Source: DATLGB01 sp963740765 (GTDB lineage Bacteria; Actinomycetota; Thermoleophilia; Solirubrobacterales; Solirubrobacteraceae). From it: DNA of 64,000 nucleotides. Position numbers and translations under genes: made by a program. Position 1 is the first letter of the stretch, and the number at the start of each line of letters is the position of its first letter. Positions 38,405 to 47,474 of this stretch are shown here, one piece after another. The stretch is taken from positions 16,588 to 80,587 of the forward strand of contig CAVUFN010000025.1 in assembly GCA_963740765.1 (NCBI GenBank), read 5' to 3'. The notes below the pieces were generated by a model, which saw only the letters and a program-made list of their open reading frames with translations, was not told the DNA's origin and did not search any database.

Positions 38405-39622
38405 TCAGGCGAGGAACGTCTCGTCGCTGGCGGCAGCCTGACTGGTCACCACGCCGGCCCGCTCCAACTCATCGATCGCCGACTGGCTGAGCCCGAGCGC
38501 CGCGAGCGTCTGAGAGGTGTGCTCGCCGAGCGCAGGCGCCGGACCCTGAGCCACAGCCGGGGTACGCGAGAGGCGCACGAACGGTCCGAGGTGCCTGACC
38601 GGCGCCTCGCACCCGGGCTGGTCGAGCTCGCTGACGAGATGAGCGAGCAGGGGCGACTCGAGCGCCTCGTCGAGTTCGAGGACGGGCTCCAGGCAGCAGT
38701 CGTGCTCGTCGGCGAACGCCTGCCACTCGGCCCGCGAGCGCTGCAGGAACAGCTGCTCGAGCGCGCCGTGCGCGGGAGAGCCGACGCGGTCGAACTGGCG
38801 ATCGAGGAGATCCTCACGGCCGGCACCGCGACAGAACGACTGCCAGAACTTGGGTTCCAGCGCTGCGAGCGTGAGCCACCCGTCCGCGCACTCGTAGACC
38901 CGGTAGCAGATGTGCTGCTCGGTGAGCCCTCGTCGCGGCGGCTCCCCGTCGCAGAGCGTCTTCGCGGCGATCATGCCCAGCCACAGAACCGAGGCATCGA
39001 GCAGGGAGACGTCCACCCGCTGCCCCTCGCCGGAGCGGTCGCGCTCACGGAGCGCGGCGAGGATCCCGATGACGGCGAGCATCGAGGCGCCCATGTCTGC
39101 GAGCTGGCCCGCCGGCTGCACCGGCGGCCCACCGGGTGAGCCGGTCATGGCGATCAGGCCGCCGAGCCCGAGGTAGTTCGTGTCGTGCCCCGAGCGTCCT
39201 CTATAGACCGACTCCTGGCCGTACCCGCTGATCGAGCAGTAGACGACACCGGGGTTCACCTGCTTGAGGTCGTCGTACGCGAGTCCGAGTCGTTCCATCA
39301 CGCCGGGGCGGAACGACTCGATCACGACGTCAGCCTCGACGGCGGCAGCCAGGAGCAGGTCACGGCCGCGCGGGTCCTTGAGGTCCATGCACACCGAGCG
39401 CTTGCCGCGGTTGAGCCAGACGAACGGCGCAGAGCTCGCGGTCGGATGGGCCCCCGGGTAGACGGGAGGCGCCCAACGCAGGTAGTCCCCAGAGCCGACG
39501 TCCTCCACCTTGGTGACGGTGGCGCCGAAGTCCGCCAGCAGCTGAGTGGTGAAGCCGCCCGGCAGGAGCCGCGTCAGGTCGAGGACGCGCAGGCCTCCCA
39601 GTGCGTCGGACGTCTCCTTCAT
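38405..39622 (-). CDS. CaiB/BaiF family CoA-transferase (alpha-methylacyl-CoA racemase-like)
   Basis: 405 residues, ATG at 39622. LRVLDLTRLLPGGFTTQLLADFGATVTKVED, then VWLNRGKRSVCMDLKDPRGRDLL, ESFRPGVMERLGL and CSISGYGQESVYR are family III CoA-transferase/racemase motifs; GHDTNYLGLGG contains the Asp expected for catalysis. RSGHDxNY is more typical of alpha-methylacyl-CoA racemases than of carnitine CoA-transferases. Divergent from an acyl-CoA synthetase gene with a 57-nt gap, so the two are likely co-regulated: thioester formation and then epimerisation or CoA exchange. Confidence 0.88.
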   Translation of the reverse strand: MKETSDALGGLRVLDLTRLLPGGFTTQLLADFGATVTKVEDVGSGDYLRWAPPVYPGAHPTASSAPFVWLNRGKRSVCMDLKDPRGRDLLLAAAVEADVVIESFRPGVMERLGLAYDDLKQVNPGVVYCSISGYGQESVYRGRSGHDTNYLGLGGLIAMTGSPGGPPVQPAGQLADMGASMLAVIGILAALRERDRSGEGQRVDVSLLDASVLWLGMIAAKTLCDGEPPRRGLTEQHICYRVYECADGWLTLAALEPKFWQSFCRGAGREDLLDRQFDRVGSPAHGALEQLFLQRSRAEWQAFADEHDCCLEPVLELDEALESPLLAHLVSELDQPGCEAPVRHLGPFVRLSRTPAVAQGPAPALGEHTSQTLAALGLSQSAIDELERAGVVTSQAAASDETFLA

Positions 39623-39679
39623 GCTGACGTTGATTCGCAGAGGCTCGCGAAAGGCCTTGTTTCGTGCGAGCCTTGGAAC

Positions 39680-41434
39680 ATGAGCACCCTCGAACCGGCG
39701 CCCGGTCGTCCGGCGCCAGCCGCGCTGGGGGCCGGCACGATGGCCGAGGCCTTTCAGGTCACGGCCGCGCAGTTCGGCGATGCGCCGGCGCTGTCCGCCC
39801 ATGGCTCTGAGCGGACGTGGACGTGGGCGCAGTACGCCGACGCGGTGCGGACCTTCGCGGCCGGCCTCGCAGCGCTCGGCGTCGGGCGCGGCGACGTCGT
39901 GTGCTTCATGCTCACCAACCGGCCCGAGTTCAACGTCGGCGATGCCGCCGCGCTGCATCTCGGCGCCGCGGGATGCTCGATCTACAACACCTCCTCGGCC
40001 GAACAGATCTCCTACATCCTTGAGACGGCGCGACCCAAGGTCGTGGTCACCGAGCAGGCGCTCTGCGACCAGCTCCTGGCCGGATACTCGGCGCAAGGCT
40101 GCGAGGCCCACGTCATGGTCGTCGACGGCGAGCCGGTCGAGGGTGCCATGACGATGTCCGACCTCGAGAGCCTGGAGGCCGACGGATTCGACTTCGATGC
40201 CGCGTGGCGCGCCGTCGAGCCCGATGACGTGCTCTGCCTGATCTACAGCTCCGGAACGACAGGCCCGCCGAAGGGCATCGAGCTGACCCATCGCAACATG
40301 CTCAGCCTGGGCCGCGCCATGGACGACGTCTACCCCTTCTCGCCGGGCGGACGCACGATCAGCTTTCTGCCCGCCGCCCACGTCGGCGATCGGTGCAGCA
40401 CGCACTACAACGCGATCTTCCACGGTCTGTCGCTCGTCTGCCTGGCCGATGCCCAGGAGCTCTTCGCGTGCACCGCGCAGGTCCGCCCGACCGTGTGGGG
40501 CGGGGTCCCGCGCATCTGGGAGAAGCTGAAGGTGGCCATCGAGCACATGGTCGAAAGCCAAGATGAGGCGACCCGCGAGAAGTGGGGCTCGGCGCTCGCG
40601 GTGGGCCTGTCGCGCGTCGCGGCCTCTCAGCAGGGGGCCGTCCCAGCTGAGCTCGAAGACCGCTGGAGGGTCGCCGACGACGAAGTCTTCGCGCCCGTGC
40701 GCGGGATGCTCGGACTCGCGGAGGTCGAGGTGTTCGCGGTCGGCACCGCCCCGACGCCCGTGCCGGTGCTCGAGTTCTTCGGAGCCATCGGCATCGAGAT
40801 CGCCGAGATGTGGGGGCTCACGGAATGCAGCGGGATCGCCGCCATCAACCCGTCCGGCGCTGTCAAGCACGGAACCGTCGGACGACCGCTCCCGTCGGTC
40901 GACGTCAGGATCGCCGAGGACGGCGAGATCCTGGTGCGCGGACCGGTCGTCATGCCCGGATACCGCGACGACCCTGAGCGAACGGCGGAGGCGATCGACG
41001 ACGAGGGCTGGCTGCACACAGGCGATGTCGGCGCCTTCGTCGACGACGGATACCTCAAGATCGTCGATCGCAAGAAGGAGCTCATCATCAACTCGTCCGG
41101 CAAGAACATGTCGCCGCTGAACATCGAGTCGGCGATCAAGGCCGAGTCGAGCTTGATCGAGAACGCCGTCGCCATCGGCGACCGCCGGCCCTACAACGTC
41201 GCCCTGATCGTGCTCGATCCCACCGCTGCCCGGGACGACCACCTCGCGCGGGTCATCGGCGAAGCCATCGAACGCGCCAACGCCCGGCTCGCCCGAGTCG
41301 AGCAGATCAAGCGCTTCAAGATCCTGGACGATCACTGGCAGCCAGGCGATGACTGCCTCACGCCGACCGCCAAGTTGCGCCGGAAATCAATCGCCGAGCG
41401 GTACGCCGTCGACATCGAGAGCCTCTACGCCTGA
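39680..41434 (+). CDS. AMP-dependent acyl-CoA synthetase (long-chain fatty-acid CoA ligase-like)
   Basis: 584 residues. The P-loop-like LIYSSGTTGPPKG, the adenylate motif MWGLTECSG, LHTGDVGAFVDDGYLKIVDRKKE and KNMSPLNIESAIK are ANL-superfamily signatures. Length and the C-terminal TAKLRRKSIAERY match the FAA1/AAE15-type synthetases used by Actinobacteria for fatty or steroid side-chain acids. It forms acyl-CoA through acyl-AMP. Intact. Divergent from the racemase-like gene. It ends 30 nt before a tRNA-like remnant. Confidence 0.9.
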   Translation: MSTLEPAPGRPAPAALGAGTMAEAFQVTAAQFGDAPALSAHGSERTWTWAQYADAVRTFAAGLAALGVGRGDVVCFMLTNRPEFNVGDAAALHLGAAGCSIYNTSSAEQISYILETARPKVVVTEQALCDQLLAGYSAQGCEAHVMVVDGEPVEGAMTMSDLESLEADGFDFDAAWRAVEPDDVLCLIYSSGTTGPPKGIELTHRNMLSLGRAMDDVYPFSPGGRTISFLPAAHVGDRCSTHYNAIFHGLSLVCLADAQELFACTAQVRPTVWGGVPRIWEKLKVAIEHMVESQDEATREKWGSALAVGLSRVAASQQGAVPAELEDRWRVADDEVFAPVRGMLGLAEVEVFAVGTAPTPVPVLEFFGAIGIEIAEMWGLTECSGIAAINPSGAVKHGTVGRPLPSVDVRIAEDGEILVRGPVVMPGYRDDPERTAEAIDDEGWLHTGDVGAFVDDGYLKIVDRKKELIINSSGKNMSPLNIESAIKAESSLIENAVAIGDRRPYNVALIVLDPTAARDDHLARVIGEAIERANARLARVEQIKRFKILDDHWQPGDDCLTPTAKLRRKSIAERYAVDIESLYA

Positions 41435-41463
41435 AGACCGAGCCTGCGCTGGGTCTTCAGGAA

Positions 41464-41500
41464 TGCCCCCGGAAGGAATCGAGCCTTCAACCTTCGGATT
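41464..41500 (-). repeat. tRNA-like 3' remnant (not tRNA-Pro)
   Basis: On the minus strand: GAAGG, loop CTCGATT, CCTTC form a T arm, followed by CGGGGGC and a terminal A as an acceptor strand; AATCCGAAGG before it resembles the anticodon-arm end of Lys or Asn tRNAs. No 5' half exists. It stands in the same place relative to a broken FG-GAP end (41581) as the tRNA-Pro remnants do to the intact copies. Confidence 0.5.
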
Positions 41501-41537
41501 GAGCGTCCCGCAAATTGGTGCCAAGGCTCGGCGGGCC

Positions 41538-41564
41538 GCGGACGCGGGTTGTGCCCGCGTCCGC
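41538..41564. terminator. Conserved GCGGACGCGGG hairpin, copy 4
   Basis: Perfect 11-bp stem with a 5-nt loop, the same sequence core as at 26094 and 32946, 16 nt beyond the broken FG-GAP end. Confidence 0.7.
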
Positions 41565-41580
41565 AGTTGTCTGCCGGGTT

Positions 41581-41860
41581 GGGCGGGCGTGGTGGTGCCG
41601 GTGATCTGGATAGCGTCGCCGGCGAGCGGCTTGCCGGCGACGAGCTTGGCGACGTCGGGCTTGACGCAGGTGGTGTTCTTGGCGAGGGCGGCCGCGGTCA
41701 GCTTGGCCGGGTCGAGCATGGTGTTGACGAGTTCATCGCCGGTGGCGCCGTTGTCTTAGACCATGGTGCGGTTGTATTGCTTGCGAGTGCTGTCGTAGGC
41801 GACGATGGTCGCGGCGTTGGCGACGATCTTGACGCATTGGATGGTGCCGTTGAACACCTT
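41581..41860 (-). pseudogene. C-terminal domain fragment of an FG-GAP family protein (copy 4)
   Basis: Codes only the last 95 or so residues of the family: KVFNGTIQCVKIVANAATI, YDSTRKQYNRTMV, then LVNTMLDPAKLTAAALAKNTTC and GDAIQITGTTTPA. Codon CAA for the Gln after MV is TAA here, and the normal stop after TTTPA is lost, so it is broken twice. Upstream it joins abruptly to a truncated transporter gene. No propeller or calcium repeats remain. Confidence 0.8.
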
Positions 41861-42430
41861 ATGGCGACGTCGCTGGCGCCCCACTGCAGGCCGGCCGCGA
41901 GGCCCCGGACCGGGCCCGCGTGGCCCGGGTCGCCGCCGACGACGAACATCGCCGCGAAGCTCAGGGCGATCAGCGTTCCGCAGTAGAGCGTCAGGCCGCC
42001 CGCCTCCCAGTCGCCGCGTGCGGAGTCGCCGGTGTCCCCGAGCGCCGCGGCCAGCAGCGCCAGCCCGGCCGCCGTCACGATCCCCCCGATCCACCCGCGC
42101 TCGGAGACGTTGAGCCCGAAGACGCGGCCGGCAAGAACGGTCAGAAGCGCGAGCCGCCGGCGATGACCGACTGGACAAGGCTGATCGGCGCCAGCGCGAG
42201 GGCCGCGACGTGCAAGCCCCACGCCGCCATCGCAACGATGATCTCGAGCGTCCACCACTTGTTCGAGAACGGCGCGATCATGCTTGCGACCGGCCGCCGC
42301 CGCTCGACCGCGGGCGCCCGGCCGCGCCCTTTCGCTTCAACAGGAAGCCGAGGCTCGCGACCACGGAGCACGCGAGCGCGAGCAGGGGACCGAGCTGGAC
42401 GGAGAGCGGCCCGTGGCGCGGACGTTACGT
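41861..42430 (-). pseudogene. DMT/EamA-type transporter remnant
   Basis: Hydrophobic segments in different frames: LGPLLALACSVVASLGFLLK, then MIAPFSNKWWTLEIIVAMAAWG and LALAPISLVQSVIAGG, then FVVGGDPGHAGPVRGLAAG. This order fits a ten-segment drug/metabolite transporter read from the minus strand. It has at least two frame changes, and the 3' half is replaced at about 41860 by the FG-GAP C-terminal fragment. Non-functional. Confidence 0.55.
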
Positions 42431-42510
42431 GGTGACAGGTGTATCGCCGCCGATGACCAGTATTTGGTGTCTCGCGCAAAGAAACCATTGTCAACCACCG
42501 TTCGGTGCAT

Positions 42511-45500
42511 ATGGTCAAGCTCCGCGGCGCACGCCGCTCGCTCCTCGCCGCTGCCGCAGCACTGGCAAGCGTCGCGCTTCTGGCGCCTTCCGCCTTCGGG
42601 AACGCCAGCCTCGGGGGGGTCGGCGAGGGCCCTGTCCTCTACGGCACCTCTGACTACCGGCACTGGGTCGATCCGGTTGGCAACCGCTACTGCGCACAAG
42701 AAACGACCTCCCTCCGGGACGGATACTTTTACGTCTACTGCCTCGAGTACGTCACGCCGCTCCATTACACGACCATGATGACCGAGGTCCCCAACGTCGT
42801 CCTCACTTCGATCTTCGCCGGCGACCCAGGCCTGAATGAGCGCGTCGGGGATGACCCTTCCTGGGCGATGGAGCCCAATTGGACGAGCTCGACCTTCCCT
42901 CCCGGGCGGTACAACGCCTCCGTCTACCAGACCTGCTCGATTCTCCACGAGTACTACGACTACATCGAGCGTCGGCCGAACCTATCCACCGGCTGGACCA
43001 CGAGTTACCGGAACCGCGGCTCGTTCACCTCCGACTGCAGCGGGGGCGAGTCCCGTCAGATCACCGCCTACGCGGCACCGACCTTCGACAGCGGGTCGGC
43101 CTCCGGTGTCACCGGCACCGCAGCGCGCCTGAACGCCGTCTTCATCTCCCACGGGCTCGACACGAAGTACTACGTCGAGTGGGGGGAGGACTCGAGCTAC
43201 GGGCACTACACGGACGTGAACGGAGTCGACCTCACCGCGACGAGCAACGTCCGCCCCGAGTCCATCTCCGCTGACCTCTCCGGCCTCGTCCCCGGGCGCA
43301 CGTACCACTGGCGCATCCATGTCTCCTCGGCTGCCGGTGTCCTCATCTCTCCCGATCAGTCCTTCACGACGTCCGCACCCGCGGACACCGCGCCGCCAGC
43401 GATCTCGCTGAACGGAGCGTCGGGCATCGTCAACACGGCGACGCCGACCCTGACCTTCACCACCGGCGAGCCGGCCACCTTCACCTGCGCAATCGACGCT
43501 GGGGAGTTCGGCGACTGCGGAAGCGAACTCGCGACGAGCGGCTCCTTCACGCCGCCGCCGCTGTCCGAGGGCCCGCACACCCTCCGCGTCAAGGCCACGG
43601 ACGCGCTGGGCAACGAGACGACGACCCCGTCCGAGAGCCCGATCGTCGTCGATGTGAGCAATCCGACGCTGACGCTGTCCCACACGACCGACCGCGGCGG
43701 CTGGAATACGTCCTCCCCGGTGCCGATCACGGTCAGCGCGGCAGACTCGGCGACGCCGCCGACTCCGACGACATGCACCGACGGCGATGCGCCGATCAGC
43801 GGCGGTTCCGTCTCCGGCGACGGCGTGCACAACGTCTCCTGCACCGTCAGCGACCTCGCCGGGCACTCCGTCACCGCGACTGACACGATCAGGATCGACA
43901 CGATCGCACCGGAGCTGACCGTCACCCACACGGCGGACACGATCGACGGCTGGAACACGTCTGGGCCGGTGGCTCTGGACCTCGCCGCGACCGACGACGG
44001 CAGCGGCGTCTCCACCGATGTCGCGACCTGCACCGACAACGGCGACCCGTTCGAGGGCACGAGTGTGAGCGGCGACGGCGTGCATGCGATCAACTGCTCC
44101 GTCAGCGACGCGGCCGGCAACGCGACTACCGCGTCGGACACCGTCTCCATCGACTCGACGGCCCCGGTCGTCACCGTGCCGGAGGACGTCACGACGGAGG
44201 CGACCGGCCCCGATGGCGCCACAGTCGATTACATCGACGCTGCGGGTGACGGCGGGGAGGTCGCTTCGTGCGCCCCGGCTTCCGGCGGCCTGTTCCCGAT
44301 CGGCGAGACGACCGTGACCTGCACCGCCACCGACGCCCACGGCAACGAGGGCACGGCGACGTTCACGGCCACCGTGGCCGACACCGCTGCGCCGACCGTC
44401 GCGGTCGCCGATCAGACAGTGGAGGCGACCGGGCCCGACGGCGCGGCGGTCGACCTGGATGCGAGTGCCGACGACCTCGTGGACGGTGCGTCGACGCCAG
44501 ACTGCGAGCCTGCGTCGGATTCGACGTTCGCGCTCGGGGACACCAACGTCACCTGCACGGCGACCGATGCCGCCGGCAACCGCGGGTCCGACACGGCCAG
44601 GGTGACCGTGCGCGACACGACCGCGCCGGCCTTCACGGCGCCGCCCGACGTCGTCGCCGAGGCGACAACGGCGGACGGCGCGAAGGTCGACTACACCGCT
44701 CCGGGGACCTCGGACGCAGTCGACGCGAACGGAACGGCTGCGTGCCTGCCCGCCTCCGGCTCGACGTTTGCGCTCGGCGGAACCGACGTCAGCTGCACCA
44801 CGTCTGACGCCGCTGGCAATGCGCGCACGGAGACCTTCAAGGTCACGGTGCGCGACACGACCGCGCCTTCGGTCACCGTCACCGACTGCCCGGTCGCGGT
44901 GCGGACCGGGAGCGTCGCCTCGATCCACTGGACGGCGAGCGACGCGGTCTCGGGCCTCGCGGGCGCGGCGAGCGGAACGACCGTGTTGCCGACCGGCACC
45001 CCCGGGCGCAAGTCGATCACCGCCGGAGCCGACGACCAGGTGGGCAACCACGGGTCCGCAGTCTGCGACTACGTGGTCAACACGGTCCCGACGCGCCCCG
45101 GCAAGCCGAGCGCGCCGGCCTTCAACCGCGGCGCCTTCACGCTGACCTGGACGCCGCCGGTCGCATCCGACCCCGGCGCCGTCCTCACCTACACGGTGCA
45201 GCGCCGCGCGGCCGTGGCGGGAAGCAGCTGGTACCAGATCGCCGACCGCCTGTCCGTGACCACGCTCGCCTTCGCGGCGGATGACCCGCAGTCCGAGGGG
45301 CGGTGGATCTACCGGGTGCTCGTGAGCGACGGCTACGTGCAATCGGCGCCGTCGCTGGACTCGAGCCCGTTCCAGGTCGACCGCACCGCCCCGGCGGCGC
45401 CCGTCCTGAGCGTCGCGCCCGGTCAGACGCCGGTCGTCGTCGGCCGCCAGGACTGGTACCGCGACCGCGTGTCGATCGCCGTCGCCGCGGCCGACGAGCC

Positions 45501-45864
45501 GGGCGGCAGCGGCCTCAAGTCGTTCGCCTCGCCGTTCGCCTTGAAGACGGACGGGGTCAAGTTGATCTCGAAGACGGTGACCGACAAGGCGGGCAACGTC
45601 TCGCCTCCGGGGACCCTCACGGTCGCCGTGGACGCGTTGGCGCCGAAGCTGACCGTGACCTGCCCGGCTGGGACGATCGCCCGCGGGGCCAAGAAGGTGC
45701 TCGCCCGCTGGTCAGCCAAGGACGCGAGCTCCGGTGTCGCCGGCCCGGCGTTTGGCTCGGACACGCTCGACACGTCCGTGGCCGGGATCCACGAGTACAG
45801 CCGCACGGTGAGCGACCTGGTCGGGCACGCCGCGACCCGGACCTGCCCCTACACCGTCGGCTGA
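42511..45864 (+). CDS. Large secreted protein with fibronectin-like and HYR domains
   Basis: 1117 residues from the ATG at 42511 (GTG at 42505 also possible). A signal peptide (SLLAAAAALASVALLAPSAFG) is followed by a Cys/Tyr-rich N-terminal region of about 180 residues with no known domain (YGTSDYRHWVDPVGNRYC). Then come a fibronectin-III-like module (LVPGRTYHWRIHV), two Ig-like repeats each with WNTS and GDGVH, three HYR-type repeats (EATGPDGATVDY, FALGDTNVTCTATDAAGN), and a further fibronectin and Ig-like end. No anchor motif is visible. It is probably an extracellular adhesin or matrix protein. Its neighbours on both sides are gene remnants, so it is island cargo. Confidence 0.8.
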   Translation: MVKLRGARRSLLAAAAALASVALLAPSAFGNASLGGVGEGPVLYGTSDYRHWVDPVGNRYCAQETTSLRDGYFYVYCLEYVTPLHYTTMMTEVPNVVLTSIFAGDPGLNERVGDDPSWAMEPNWTSSTFPPGRYNASVYQTCSILHEYYDYIERRPNLSTGWTTSYRNRGSFTSDCSGGESRQITAYAAPTFDSGSASGVTGTAARLNAVFISHGLDTKYYVEWGEDSSYGHYTDVNGVDLTATSNVRPESISADLSGLVPGRTYHWRIHVSSAAGVLISPDQSFTTSAPADTAPPAISLNGASGIVNTATPTLTFTTGEPATFTCAIDAGEFGDCGSELATSGSFTPPPLSEGPHTLRVKATDALGNETTTPSESPIVVDVSNPTLTLSHTTDRGGWNTSSPVPITVSAADSATPPTPTTCTDGDAPISGGSVSGDGVHNVSCTVSDLAGHSVTATDTIRIDTIAPELTVTHTADTIDGWNTSGPVALDLAATDDGSGVSTDVATCTDNGDPFEGTSVSGDGVHAINCSVSDAAGNATTASDTVSIDSTAPVVTVPEDVTTEATGPDGATVDYIDAAGDGGEVASCAPASGGLFPIGETTVTCTATDAHGNEGTATFTATVADTAAPTVAVADQTVEATGPDGAAVDLDASADDLVDGASTPDCEPASDSTFALGDTNVTCTATDAAGNRGSDTARVTVRDTTAPAFTAPPDVVAEATTADGAKVDYTAPGTSDAVDANGTAACLPASGSTFALGGTDVSCTTSDAAGNARTETFKVTVRDTTAPSVTVTDCPVAVRTGSVASIHWTASDAVSGLAGAASGTTVLPTGTPGRKSITAGADDQVGNHGSAVCDYVVNTVPTRPGKPSAPAFNRGAFTLTWTPPVASDPGAVLTYTVQRRAAVAGSSWYQIADRLSVTTLAFAADDPQSEGRWIYRVLVSDGYVQSAPSLDSSPFQVDRTAPAAPVLSVAPGQTPVVVGRQDWYRDRVSIAVAAADEPGGSGLKSFASPFALKTDGVKLISKTVTDKAGNVSPPGTLTVAVDALAPKLTVTCPAGTIARGAKKVLARWSAKDASSGVAGPAFGSDTLDTSVAGIHEYSRTVSDLVGHAATRTCPYTVG

Positions 45865-46248
45865 GTCGGCCTACGTCTGGCCGCGTGTGCCATTGCGCAC
45901 GCGCGGGCGCGCCCACGGCGAGCCTGCGCATCGGTGCTCTCCGGCCTCGGCCAGGGCAGGATCGGTGCGCGCAAACGTCAGCACGTTCATGCGACGGACG
46001 AAGAGGCCGGAAACTGGCGCGGGCTTCCGGAATCGAGCCCATGTCGGGGTGGCCGCATGGCGTCTGCCCGGCGGCGTCGCTTCCGAAATCAGATTGGAAT
46101 TGCCCTTGAGCGGGATCGATGAGGGCCGGATCCGAGACGATCGGCATCGGCGTTTGACTCGAATTGGACCCCAGATCGGACCCCAGACCTCATGTGGTCG
46201 AGGCCGTATGGCGTAGAATTTCCGCTGTCCAAGTCGATGACCGAAGTC
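45865..46248. other. Intergenic stretch with tRNA-antisense-like text and two ATTGGACCCC-type motifs
   Basis: No intact gene. Near 46023-46045 the text TTCCGGAATCGAGCCC resembles the antisense of a tRNA T arm, but stem pairing is poor. ATTGGACCCC is at 46163-46172 and ATCGGACCCC at 46175-46184. In frame these read IGPQIGPQ, a tail often seen where integrase-like genes run out next to tRNAs; no integrase body is present. Confidence 0.4.
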
Positions 46249-46590
46249 GGGGAGTCAGTGTCTGGGTTCAGGACATGTGTCTCAGGTGATAGGTCGCTCA
46301 TGAGTCGGGACATAGGTCTCACCCCGCGGCGGTCGTCGCGGAGGCGAAGCCCGTAAGGGCGAGCCGAGGCGGCGATCGCCGCGGCACGGTTGGCTCGGGC
46401 ATGTCCCGTGCTCGAGTCGCCGTCATGCAGGTCGTTTCCAAGCAGTTGTCGGTCACCGAGGCCGCCGCTGAGCACGGGTAGAGTCGCAAGCGGACGCTCG
46501 CGTCTGGTCGGACTAGCCGCACCGATACGCCGTCCGGGCGCGTCGTCAGAGCAGCGCTTGAAGACGCCATCGACACGCGCGACTGGCGCC
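46249..46590 (+). mobile_element. IS481-type insertion sequence remnant
   Basis: The translation around 46400-46500 reads MSRARVAVMQVVSKQLSVTEAAAEHG followed by a TAG and SRKRTL, which matches the N-terminal helix-turn-helix of IS481-family transposases (ARxxV...VAxxxGVSR). The lead-in near 46256-46310 could be the left end of the element. The DDE catalytic part is missing. It cannot transpose. Confidence 0.5.
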
Positions 46591-46676
46591 AGCGCCGGCG
46601 GGTCGTGTTGCGAGGGCACCTCATGTATCTGTTGGTGGCACCACCATCTCTGCGACCCGAGCGGCCCCAGTTGGGA

Positions 46677-47310
46677 TCAAGGTCTCGATCTGATAGCGAA
46701 GTGCATTTTCGTGCGCTTGCGACCGCTCCAGTAGGCATCCGCTCCAGTGAGCCAGATCAGGGCGGTATTGGGCGGAATCCCGAGCCAGCGATCGTCGGCG
46801 ACGTGAACCTCGGTCTCGTCGTCGACGTCCAGTTGCCAGATCGCACAGCCCGGCCGCCGCGCCGGACATCTCGAAACTGCGCGGCTGCCTCGAGGGTCGA
46901 GTACGCGTATGTGCACGTGAGCCTGCTCGGCTTGGAAACGAACTTCGTCTGTGATCGCCGGACCAGCTCGTAGACCACCTCCACCACACGATTGACGGAG
47001 TCGCCGAGCGCCGTTCGCCCTGCGGCGTTGACCAGCATGGTCCTGTCGATGTCGTCTCCCGTTCGTTTGCCCATGACGTCCGGCACGGACGCCAGCCGGG
47101 CGTCCATCAGTCGCCTGTCGCCCAGCATCAGCGGCACGGACGAATCGGCGAGCATGGACTGTCCCCAAGCGCTCACAGCACCGTCCGGCGGAAAGGGCTC
47201 CCGCAACATGACCGTCTCGTTGTGAGAAAGCCCCGTCACCGGCCGACTGGCGAGAATGTCACCGGGCTTGACCCCATTTCTGGCGACGCGACGTGGAAGT
47301 AGCTGGCCAC
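46677..47310 (-). pseudogene. DUF2441-like protein, two frame breaks in G runs
   Basis: The GTG at 47310 gives ASYFHVASPEM; an upstream in-frame TAA excludes a longer start. Later text: KPGDILASRPVTGLSHNE, KFVSKPSRLTCTYAYSTLEAAAQF, CAIWQLDVDDETEVHVADD, and TGADAYWSG near the end. The FHV...KPGDIL start, PSR...F.Y..LE.A motif and A..YW.G end suggest the DUF2441 family (assignment from memory, moderate). One base seems missing at about 47270 and another near 46858, both in G runs, so homopolymer error or decay. Divergent from a DUF3800 gene with a 164-nt gap. Confidence 0.5.
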
Positions 47311-47474
47311 CTCGCGACCTTACCCCGGCCCGCGGCTCCGAGCGGCGGCCGCCGTGCCCGGTCGGCCTTCGGGAAGTGCGCGCCACACGCGGCCGAGAGA
47401 CATCCAGTCGGCGGCCCGGTCTACATTTCTGCCGCGATCAGGTGCGAACGCAATCTCGTGGCGGCGGGGGCATC

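Noticed and set aside
39623..41335. Long N-terminal extension of the CoA-transferase at 38405
   Set aside because: The family start fits the ATG at 39622; the extension is antisense to a clear acyl-CoA synthetase.
46249..46676. Complete IS481 element
   Set aside because: Only the N-terminal transposase part is visible, with an in-frame TAG, and no matching right end was found.
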